Assembly (NCBI GenBank): GCA_946531975.1
Contig: CAMNAY010000102.1
Span: 1 to 6,265 of the forward strand
Reading direction: 5' to 3'
DNA from: an uncultured Ruminococcus sp.
Lineage (GTDB): Bacteria > Bacillota > Clostridia > Oscillospirales > Ruminococcaceae
DNA length: 6,265 nucleotides
Shown here: piece after piece, positions 1 through 5,147 of the stretch
Position numbering within the stretch: the first letter of the stretch is position 1
Layout of the letters: every line of letters starts with the position of its first letter
The notes under the pieces: model-generated
What the model was told of the DNA's origin: nothing
The model's input: only the letters and a program-made list of their open reading frames with translations
The model's database searches: none
Program-made: the position numbers and the translations under genes

Positions 1-17
1 AAGGAAAAAGAATCGAA

Positions 18-527
18 ATGGCTAAGCTGAAAGTTTACATCAAAGACACCCAGCACGAGGTGAAAATTCCGGTCGGTATCCGTCTGCTGATCCGCCGCTG
101 CTGTCAGGCAGTCCTGACAACCGAGGGCTTCGGACACGACACCGAGGTCAGCGTCTCCTTTGTCAATAATGAGGAGATCCGCAAGCTGAATGCACAGTAC
201 CGCAATAAGGACATGGAGACGGACGTGCTGTCCTTCCCGCTCTGTGAAGGCGATCATCTGGAGATCAATGCCGAGAACGGCTATGTGCTGCTCGGTGACA
301 TCGTCATCTCTATGGAAATGGCGGTAAAACAGGCGAAAATGTACGGTCATGTGCTGGAGCGCGAGGTCGCGTTCCTGACGGTGCATTCCATGCTGCATCT
401 GCTGGGCTACGACCACGAGAAGTCCTCTCTGGAGCAGCGCCAGATGCGCGAGAAGGAGGAGTCTGTGCTCGAAAAGCTCGGCTTCTCCCGCGATACCAGC
501 TATATCGTACCGGACGAGCAGGAGTAA
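18..527 (+). CDS. ybeY: Endoribonuclease YbeY (16S rRNA maturation factor)
   Basis: YbeY is a zinc metalloprotein of the UPF0054 family that acts in 16S rRNA 3'-end maturation and 70S ribosome quality control in the cytoplasm. The 169-residue protein has the usual family length. The metal site is clear: HSMLHLLGYDH at residues 123-133 supplies His123, His127 and His133 (H-x3-H-x5-H). The conserved segment around LNAQYRNKDMETDVLSFP (57-74) and LGDIVIS (92-98) also match the family. One small deviation is Ser124, where most homologues have Gly (HGxLH). The start at 18 is preceded by AAGGA at 1-5, about 12 nt away, which is a rather long spacing. The gene ends 3 nt before era, so the two are certainly co-transcribed and work in the same ribosome-maturation step. 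In many Firmicutes phoH lies upstream; that area is outside the window. Confidence 0.97.
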   Translation: MAKLKVYIKDTQHEVKIPVGIRLLIRRCCQAVLTTEGFGHDTEVSVSFVNNEEIRKLNAQYRNKDMETDVLSFPLCEGDHLEINAENGYVLLGDIVISMEMAVKQAKMYGHVLEREVAFLTVHSMLHLLGYDHEKSSLEQRQMREKEESVLEKLGFSRDTSYIVPDEQE

Positions 528-530
528 TGC

Positions 531-1442
531 ATGGAGCATAACGAAACCACAAAGATTCTTTTCGCCGCCATCGCAGGACACACCAACGCCGGAAAATCGT
601 CACTGCTCAATGCGCTGATCGGCGAGAAGATCGCATCCGTCAGCCCCAAGCCCCAGACCACCCGCACCCGCATCACAGGCATCCGGAATATCGGCAGCAC
701 CCAGCTTGTCTTTACGGACACGCCCGGTCTGCATACTGCCCGCACGAAGCTGGGCGACCAGATGCTGAAAGCCGCACGGGAGGCTGTCTCCGATATCGAC
801 TGCGTCATCTTCATGCAGGACTGCACCCGACCGATCGGGGAGCAGGAGCAGACCATGCTCGATAACCTGACAAAACAGGGCACGCCGGTCGTCTTTATCT
901 TCAATAAAATCGACCTGCTGAGCGATAAATCAAAGCTCGCACCGATGCTGCTGAATGCAGAAAACCGCTGGCATCCGAAGATGCTGATTCCGGTCAGCGT
1001 CACAAAGAATGACGGCGTGCAGGATGTGCTGGACGAGCTGCTCGGCATGGCAGTCGCAGGTCCGCATTATTTTCCGGAGGACATGCTGACCGACCAGCCT
1101 GAGCGCGTGCTGGCATCGGAGATCGTGCGGGAGCAGCTGCTCTATCTGCTTCAGGATGAGGTGCCGCACGGCATCGCCGTCGTGACGGAGCAGTTCTCCG
1201 AGCGCGAGGACAAGGATATCCTGAATATCTCTGTGCTGATCTACTGCGAAAAGGAATCGCACAAGCGCATCATCATCGGCAAGAACGGCGCCATGCTGAA
1301 AAAGGTCGGCGCGAATGCGCGGCGGGAGCTGGAAAAATTCTTCCGGATTCAGGTTAATCTTCAGACATGGGTCAAGGTCAAGGAGGACTGGCGCAACCGC
1401 GGTGCCATTTTGCAGCAGTTCGGTCTGAACAGCGATGCCTGA
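531..1442 (+). CDS. era: GTPase Era, ribosome assembly factor
   Basis: Era binds the 3' end of 16S rRNA and couples GTP hydrolysis to 30S subunit maturation. The 303-residue length is normal. The N-terminal G domain shows G1 GHTNAGKS (16-23), G2 with the PQTTRTRITG signature (41-50), G3 DTPG (63-66) and G4 NKID (125-128). G5 is SVTK (156-159), where SA(L) is usual. The C-terminal type II KH domain carries IIIGKNGAMLKKVG (247-260) with its GxxG loop at 250-253. G1 is also unusual, since most Era proteins have GRPNVGKS, but the catalytically needed Gly-Lys-Ser is intact. The start at 531 has AGGAG at 520-524, overlapping the end of ybeY. In Bacillus, dgkA and cdd lie between ybeY and era; they are missing here. 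Identification is certain; the effect of the G1/G5 changes is unknown. Confidence 0.97.
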   Translation: MEHNETTKILFAAIAGHTNAGKSSLLNALIGEKIASVSPKPQTTRTRITGIRNIGSTQLVFTDTPGLHTARTKLGDQMLKAAREAVSDIDCVIFMQDCTRPIGEQEQTMLDNLTKQGTPVVFIFNKIDLLSDKSKLAPMLLNAENRWHPKMLIPVSVTKNDGVQDVLDELLGMAVAGPHYFPEDMLTDQPERVLASEIVREQLLYLLQDEVPHGIAVVTEQFSEREDKDILNISVLIYCEKESHKRIIIGKNGAMLKKVGANARRELEKFFRIQVNLQTWVKVKEDWRNRGAILQQFGLNSDA

Positions 1443-1464
1443 TTTTTCCATGAAATAAACGGAG

Positions 1465-1513
1465 CATTCCGCATATGCTAGCTTCAAAAAGGAGGCTTGG
1501 CATATGCGGAATG
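1465..1513 (+). promoter_or_regulatory. Hairpin enclosing the yqzL ribosome binding site and start codon
   Basis: A perfect 14-bp inverted repeat is seen: CATTCCGCATATGC at 1465-1478 and GCATATGCGGAATG at 1500-1513, separated by 21 nt. The loop contains the strong ribosome binding site GGAGG (1491-1495), and the right arm contains the ATG at 1504-1506. A short extra stem AGC/GCT (1480-1482 with 1495-1497) could pair inside the loop. No T-run follows, so it does not look like an intrinsic terminator. The inference is translational control of yqzL, or an RNA processing site, between era and yqzL-recO. Confidence 0.65.
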
Positions 1514-1686
1514 ATAATGCATATCTGACGAACTATATGGCAGAAAAGCGCGTGCAGCAAAGCTGGAACGCCTTTTGTGAAAGCGGCAGCATTCCGGCGT
1601 ATCTTGCATACCGGAGCTGCTGTGCAATGCTGGAGGGCAAAACCGATGCCGACACATCTGACCGTCAGAGGACTGGTCATCCGTGA
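1504..1686 (+). CDS. yqzL: YqzL-like small protein
   Basis: This 60-residue protein sits between era and recO, exactly where Firmicutes carry the small gene yqzL. The core WNAFCESGSIPAYLAYRS (residues 21-38) fits the family pattern W-x-x-F-x-x-[ST]-G-x-[IV]-x-x-YL-x-Y as I remember it. Family members are usually about 45-50 residues and of unknown function; no catalytic motif, signal peptide or membrane segment is visible. The start at 1504 is chosen because GGAGG at 1491-1495 lies 8 nt upstream; an internal Met12 has no comparable site. The last 14 codons overlap the start of recO in another frame, so the tail (about residues 48-60) is probably shaped by recO coding needs rather than by its own function. 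The overlap implies translational coupling to recO. Confidence 0.8.
   Translation: MRNDNAYLTNYMAEKRVQQSWNAFCESGSIPAYLAYRSCCAMLEGKTDADTSDRQRTGHP
1632..1637 (+). promoter_or_regulatory. recO ribosome binding site inside yqzL
   Basis: GGAGGG lies 8 nt upstream of the ATG at 1646 and within the yqzL reading frame. It selects this ATG as the recO start over an in-frame ATG at 1577, which has no such site and would add 23 residues unlike the family. Confidence 0.8.
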
Positions 1687-2410
1687 GACCGCTTACGGCG
1701 AGGCGGATAAGATCATTGATCTTCTGACCGAACAGGGCATCCGCACGGTGCGGGCACGCAGTGCGCGGAAACCCGGCGCGAAATATGCAGCACTGACGCA
1801 GCTTTTTGCCTACGGGGAATACTGTCTGCGGCAGAGCGGCGAGCGGTTTTTTCTTGACAGTGCGGTCTCGCTGAATCTGTATTTCGGACTGCGCAGTGAT
1901 CTCGAAGCACTGGCGCTTGCATCCTATTTTTCCGAGCTGATCCGGCGAACCGCGACCGATCAGCCGCAGCCGCAGCTTCTGCGGCTGTTCTGTTATGCGC
2001 TGCATCATCTCTCAGAGCATGACCGCCCGCCGATGATGGTGAAGGCGGTCTTTGAGCTGCGGCTGCTGACGGAGCTTGGGCTGATGCCGGACATGCTCTG
2101 CTGTAAAAACTGCGGAGAATTTCTTCCGGCGAGGGTGCTGTTCCGGATTGAGCAGGCAGATTTTGTCTGTGCGGACTGTTCCGGCGCGGCGCTGCCTGAA
2201 GATATTGAAGGGACGGCATCGGTCTTGCAGGCGGTGCGGCATGTGATTTTTTCGGAATATGACCGGCTGTTCCAGTTCCGGCTGAAGAATGAGGCGCTGC
2301 CGCAGTTCGCGGAATATACGGAGCATTTTCTGCTGCATCAGCTCGGCGGTACATTCCACACCCTGAAATTTTACCGTGAACTAACCTCCGGCGGGAAGCA
2401 TTCTCTCTGA
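1646..2410 (+). CDS. recO: DNA repair protein RecO
   Basis: RecO works with RecR (and RecF) to load RecA on SSB-coated single-stranded DNA and anneals complementary strands. The 254-residue protein begins with the family's OB fold: LTVRGLVIRETAYGEADKII (5-24) followed by the ARSARKPGAKYAAL stretch (37-50). A helical C-terminal region carries a zinc ribbon with CKNC (153-156) and CADC (175-178), found in many Firmicutes RecO proteins. The start at 1646 is set by GGAGGG at 1632-1637 and by the alignment of the OB fold; the longer in-frame ORF beginning at 1577 is not supported. It is the last gene of the ybeY-era-yqzL-recO operon, overlaps yqzL by 41 nt, and is followed about 110 nt later by a strong terminator. 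Its presence beside era follows the common Firmicutes order. Confidence 0.95.
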   Translation: MPTHLTVRGLVIRETAYGEADKIIDLLTEQGIRTVRARSARKPGAKYAALTQLFAYGEYCLRQSGERFFLDSAVSLNLYFGLRSDLEALALASYFSELIRRTATDQPQPQLLRLFCYALHHLSEHDRPPMMVKAVFELRLLTELGLMPDMLCCKNCGEFLPARVLFRIEQADFVCADCSGAALPEDIEGTASVLQAVRHVIFSEYDRLFQFRLKNEALPQFAEYTEHFLLHQLGGTFHTLKFYRELTSGGKHSL

Positions 2411-2513
2411 GTGCTGGATTAGAACTGTCACAAATGTTTCGCGCAAGGCTTTTCAGGGACGTTGCCGAGATGATGCGTGAAGTCATGGAATCATCATACA
2501 AGTCTTACGATAC

Positions 2514-2565
2514 AAAAAGAGCAGGGATACACCCTCCGGTCATGGAGATGTATCCCTGCTTTTTT
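2514..2565 (+). terminator. Strong, probably bidirectional intrinsic terminator
   Basis: GCAGGGATACA (2521-2531) pairs perfectly with TGTATCCCTGC (2549-2559). An inner stem CTCC/GGAG (2534-2537 with 2544-2547) closes a 6-nt loop. Six T's follow at 2560-2565, and AAAAAG precedes at 2514-2519, giving a T-rich tract on the minus strand too. It ends the recO operon and could also stop transcription coming from the minus-strand genes on the right. Confidence 0.93.
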
Positions 2566-2596
2566 CAGTTTCATTCAGACGCCTTTTCCAAACGGC

Positions 2597-2806
2597 TTAT
2601 TCCATTACCGCATCCTTGAGCTGCACATAAGCGCCGGTTTCATCCTCATAGGTGTTGAATGTGCCGTGTATCACAATTTCAGAGCCTAGCTCCGGACAGT
2701 CGTCCGGATAATTGTCATATTCAAACGGAAAAGCACTTTTCAAATTGAGAATCAGCAGAACAATGCCCCTCCGTGTGTTCATAACACGAAGGGGCATAAC
2801 TGACAT
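2597..2806 (-). pseudogene. Probable C-terminal remnant of a larger OB-like protein
   Basis: The frame encodes at most 69 residues. Its last 40 or so are protein-like: the segments FPFEYDNYPDDCPELG and GTFNTYEDETGAYVQLKDAV resemble, from memory, the C-terminal end of small clostridial lipoproteins or membrane proteins with an OB-like beta-barrel. The N-terminal 20 residues are not convincing: neither Met1 nor the other early Met codons has a ribosome binding site, and this part is encoded by a near-perfect hairpin (2763-2797). I therefore read it as the 3' end of a gene that lost its 5' part. It could instead be a genuine short ORF read through from the upstream lipoprotein gene. No function is proposed, and the family resemblance is from memory only. 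Confidence 0.4.
2763..2797 (-). terminator. GC-rich hairpin, possible terminator
   Basis: ATGCCCCT (2763-2770) pairs with AGGGGCAT (2790-2797). After one C-A mismatch, CGTGT (2772-2776) pairs with ACACG (2784-2788), leaving a 7-nt loop. On the minus strand it is followed by TGTTCTGCTGATTCT, which is only moderately T-rich. It lies about 50 nt after the lipoprotein stop and could end that transcript; the lack of a clean T-run keeps this uncertain. Confidence 0.4.
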
Positions 2807-2820
2807 ATTGGGAGCCGCCG

Positions 2821-2842
2821 AAAAGCCGGGAAATATTCCGGC
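2821..2842 (-). terminator. Weak hairpin just after the lipoprotein stop
   Basis: On the minus strand GCCGG and CCGGC (within 2825-2842) form a 5-bp stem with an AT-rich loop, followed by TTTT (2824 down to 2821). It starts 6 nt after the stop codon of the lipoprotein gene. Stem and T-run are both short, so this would be an inefficient terminator, perhaps backed by the hairpin at 2763-2797 and the terminator at 2514-2565. Confidence 0.4.
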
Positions 2843-2848
2843 GCCGGA

Positions 2849-4270
2849 TTACGGAACAGTGTAAACAGTCACAGTATTGCCTGCGGTAAAGCTGCCGCAG
2901 TCCTTGCCGCCTGCCGTCACCTGATAGGCTGCATTTTTGAGCAGATTTGCGCCGGCATAATACACCGTGCGGAAATTATTTTTCGAGGTCACAGAAACGA
3001 TACTGTTTCCGCCGCTGGTAATATTCACCTGCGTATTGGGAGACTGCGAATTGCTGAAGACCACGCCGATGAGATTGGCGGTTGTCGTCGAAGCATCCGG
3101 CGCTGCGCAGGAGTTGCCGATCGCAACAAAGGTGCCGCCGGTCACTGTGAAGGAACCTTCGCAGTAGATCGAGCCCTTCTCCTCGCGGACTCCGCCGATG
3201 AAGGTGGAGTTTCCGCCGGTGATCGTGATATAGCCGTCGGTCTTGATGCCGTTGGTGCCGCCGTCGCAGTAAAGCGTGCCGTCCCAGATTTCGATGCCGT
3301 CATTGGAGTGCAGGCAGGATTTCGCCGCAGTGATATTGAGCGTTCCGCCCTTGACGAAGATATCATCGTCGCTCTGCACGCCGTGCGCATAGACGCCGGT
3401 AATATTGATCTCGCCCTCGCCCTTGAAGACGACGGTATCTTCGCTGAAGATTGCGCCGTTGTCATCGTCATGCGTGCCGCCGTCGGAGATATAATTCTTC
3501 GTGCCGGCAACAGAGTAGATCGTCACCTTTTTCGCCTGCTGGCAGCGGATCGCCGCGCCCGCCTTATTGGTGATGCTGCAATTATTGAGGTGCAGGCGCA
3601 CCTTTTTCTTTTCGGTTTCAATGTAGATCTGACCGTTGTCGAGCGTACCGGAGATCTCATAGTCGCCGCCCTTGGAAATGATGATCTTGCTGCCGTTGAT
3701 CGAGATGCCGTCGCCGTCAAATCTGGCAGAGGTGCCGTTCAGGTAGATATACTTGGTCGGTTTTTCCTCATCAGCCGGGTCAAGCTCGCTGTCCTCATTG
3801 GGGTCGGTCTGCGTTCCGCCGGAGGGCTGCTGCGTGCTGCCTGAAGAAGTCTTGGAATTCCCGCTGCTGCTGTTGCCGCCGGAGGAATTGTTTCCGCTGC
3901 TGCTGCCGCTGTTTCCGCCGGAAGCATTGTTCCCGCTGCTGCTGCCGTTATTACCGCCGGAGCTGTTCTTTTCCTCAGCAGGCTTGGAATCGGACGCTCC
4001 GCCTTCCTTGCTGCTGTCGTCGGACTTGCTGCTGTCGGATTTCTCACCGGAAACCTTGCTGCTGCTGTCGCCGGCATCCTCAGAGGAACCGGAATCAGAG
4101 CTGTCCTGACTGCTTTCATCCGCAGCGCCGGTATCTTCGCTGACGCTGCTCTGTGCAGAATTGCCCGCTGCCTGAGACTGATCGTCCTTGCCGCAGGCGG
4201 TCAGCGGACAGACCAGCATCAGAGCGGTCAGCCATGCGGCAATTTTCCCTTTTTTCAGATTGCGTTTCAT
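2849..4270 (-). CDS. Lipoprotein with Cthe_2159-type carbohydrate-binding beta-helix
   Basis: This 473-residue protein is probably exported, lipid-anchored and glycan-binding. Residues 1-25 are a basic-hydrophobic signal peptide ending in the lipobox LTAC with Cys26. Residues 30-170 are a low-complexity linker: first Ser/Asp/Glu/Lys-rich, then Gly/Ser/Asn-rich with 13-residue repeats (103-139). From about 173 the chain shows repeated short beta-strand turns with GG and DD(D/N) motifs, for example GVQSDDDIFVKGGTLNITAAKSC and SNDGIEIWDGTLYCDGGTNGIKTDGYITITGG, split across 297-353. This fits the Cthe_2159 family (carbohydrate-binding domain-containing, DUF4353), whose founding member from Clostridium thermocellum is a calcium-binding beta-helix that binds cellulose and pectic polymers. 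Seven cysteines occur in the domain. The start has GAGG about 9 nt upstream. It follows DUF4956 and VTC genes on the same strand; ligand and partner proteins are unknown. Confidence 0.88.
   Translation of the reverse strand: MKRNLKKGKIAAWLTALMLVCPLTACGKDDQSQAAGNSAQSSVSEDTGAADESSQDSSDSGSSEDAGDSSSKVSGEKSDSSKSDDSSKEGGASDSKPAEEKNSSGGNNGSSSGNNASGGNSGSSSGNNSSGGNSSSGNSKTSSGSTQQPSGGTQTDPNEDSELDPADEEKPTKYIYLNGTSARFDGDGISINGSKIIISKGGDYEISGTLDNGQIYIETEKKKVRLHLNNCSITNKAGAAIRCQQAKKVTIYSVAGTKNYISDGGTHDDDNGAIFSEDTVVFKGEGEINITGVYAHGVQSDDDIFVKGGTLNITAAKSCLHSNDGIEIWDGTLYCDGGTNGIKTDGYITITGGNSTFIGGVREEKGSIYCEGSFTVTGGTFVAIGNSCAAPDASTTTANLIGVVFSNSQSPNTQVNITSGGNSIVSVTSKNNFRTVYYAGANLLKNAAYQVTAGGKDCGSFTAGNTVTVYTVP
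3854..3964 (-). repeat. 39-bp imperfect tandem repeats in the lipoprotein linker
   Basis: Two 39-bp units (3926-3964 and 3887-3925) encode SSGGNNGSSSGNN and ASGGNSGSSSGNN. A third shortened unit (3854-3886) encodes SSGGNSSSGNS. The DNA copies differ mainly at third codon positions. Such an in-frame repeat can expand or contract by slippage or recombination without breaking the gene, changing linker length. Confidence 0.85.
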
Positions 4271-4298
4271 AGCTCTTTCCTCACCTTTCGTAATACAA

Positions 4299-4344
4299 GG
4301 AAAGACCGAGGCAGCACCGTCCGGTGTCGGCGCCTCAGTCTTCC
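4299..4344 (-). terminator. Long hairpin between DUF4956 and the lipoprotein gene
   Basis: GGAAAGACCGAGGC (4299-4312) pairs with GCCTCAGTCTTCC (4332-4344): 13 bp with one wobble and one single-base bulge. An inner stem CACC/GGTG (4315-4318 with 4323-4326) sits in the loop. On the minus strand, only TTGTATTA follows and then the lipoprotein ribosome binding site, so it lacks a proper T-run. It may be a partial terminator or a transcript-stabilising structure that sets different levels for the flanking genes. Confidence 0.55.
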
Positions 4345-4379
4345 CCGAAATCAGAAATCAAAAATGAGCGGTCAAAAAT

Positions 4380-5147
4380 TTACTTATTCTTTGTGTTATA
4401 GATCTGGTCATCGTAGCGATAAAGCACCAGTGTGACATTCAGATTGCCGTTGAGGGTGCGGATCTCGTCAATAAACTTTTTCTGGTCAATATCCTGCTTG
4501 ACATGGACGTCGTAGACCAGATCAAAGAGTGTGCCGAAATCTGTGGTCTTGACTCTGCGGAGCTTCCACTCGGTTGTGTACTTGTTCATGATCGAGTCGA
4601 ACAGACCGTTGTAGTTGAGGTCTTCGGGGATTGTGACCTTGAGAGTCATATCCTGTGTTTTCGGTGCTGCAAAATTCGTGAAGTGCAGCACGAGCAGCAC
4701 AGCCGCCATGACGAGGAAGATCAGTCCGGCATAACCGACATAGCCGATGCCGCAGACAACGCCCATGACCAGTGCGAAGAAGATATACGCAATATCCTTC
4801 GGGTCGCCGGGGGCGGAGCGGAATCTCGTGAGCGAGAAGGCGCCGGTCAGCGTAATTGCCGCCTTGGTACCGCTGGAGTTGTCGATCATCAGGCACATCA
4901 TGATAATGACGGTCGCGACCATAGAGGAGAGCATCGGCATTGCGATCACATAGCTCTGCGCGTAGCCGTGCTTGCGGTTTGTGAACATGTAGAGCAGTGA
5001 GATCAGAAATCCGAGAACGAGCGCGCTGCAAATACAGAGCATAACGATGCCGAGGGTCATATGCCCGCTGTTGTCGATCCAGTACTGCGACTGGTCATCG
5101 AACAGACGGGTAAAGGGGTTTGCGATTGCTGCGACGGAGTTAAGCAT
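4380..5147 (-). CDS. DUF4956 family membrane protein
   Basis: The 255-residue protein has an N-terminal membrane part and a soluble tail. Likely membrane segments are at about 31-54, 66-88, 117-136 and 138-156. Between the second and third lies the family hallmark, here ITLTGAFSLTRFRSAPGDPKDIA (98-120, motif G-A-x-S-x-x-RFR-x-x-x-x-DP-x-DIA). Residues 165-250 form an alpha/beta tail that looks ferredoxin-like. DUF4956 proteins have no proven function, but their genes often sit beside VTC-domain and CotH genes. The start at 5147 is chosen over the longer in-frame Met at 5195 because AAGGAAG (5155-5161) lies 7 nt upstream; the longer version would lie deep inside the VTC gene. The start overlaps the VTC stop by 8 nt (ATGCTTAA), which suggests translational coupling and a stoichiometric membrane partner of the VTC enzyme. 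Confidence 0.9.
   Translation of the reverse strand: MLNSVAAIANPFTRLFDDQSQYWIDNSGHMTLGIVMLCICSALVLGFLISLLYMFTNRKHGYAQSYVIAMPMLSSMVATVIIMMCLMIDNSSGTKAAITLTGAFSLTRFRSAPGDPKDIAYIFFALVMGVVCGIGYVGYAGLIFLVMAAVLLVLHFTNFAAPKTQDMTLKVTIPEDLNYNGLFDSIMNKYTTEWKLRRVKTTDFGTLFDLVYDVHVKQDIDQKKFIDEIRTLNGNLNVTLVLYRYDDQIYNTKNK

Noticed and set aside
500..1487. Two long minus-strand ORFs opposite era (500-1048 and 930-1487)
   Set aside because: They lie antisense to a certain gene, have no ribosome binding sites and have no recognisable protein features; the moderately high GC content readily leaves such frames open.
1577..1645. 23-residue N-terminal extension of recO
   Set aside because: It has no ribosome binding site, is unlike the start of RecO proteins, and is the shadow of yqzL in another frame.
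1713..2501. Long minus-strand ORF opposite recO
   Set aside because: The composition is Arg/Ala/Ser-rich and random-looking, with no motif; it is a shadow of recO codons.
2434..2689. Short plus-strand ORFs after recO (2434-2619 and 2477-2689)
   Set aside because: Both run through the strong terminator and lack ribosome binding sites.
3308..3844. Plus-strand ORF of 178 codons opposite the lipoprotein
   Set aside because: No start signal or known domain; the minus-strand beta-helix protein explains the sequence.
3854..3964. CRISPR-like array
   Set aside because: The repeats are contiguous, in frame and encode a linker; there are no unique spacers.
3753..4109. Plus-strand ORF rich in Leu/Pro, looking like a membrane or proline-rich protein
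   Set aside because: It is the exact antisense of the Ser/Gly linker codons of the lipoprotein; the apparent hydrophobicity is a complement artefact.
4503..5000. Plus-strand His/Asp/Glu-rich ORF opposite DUF4956
   Set aside because: It is the complement of hydrophobic membrane-helix codons and has no ribosome binding site.
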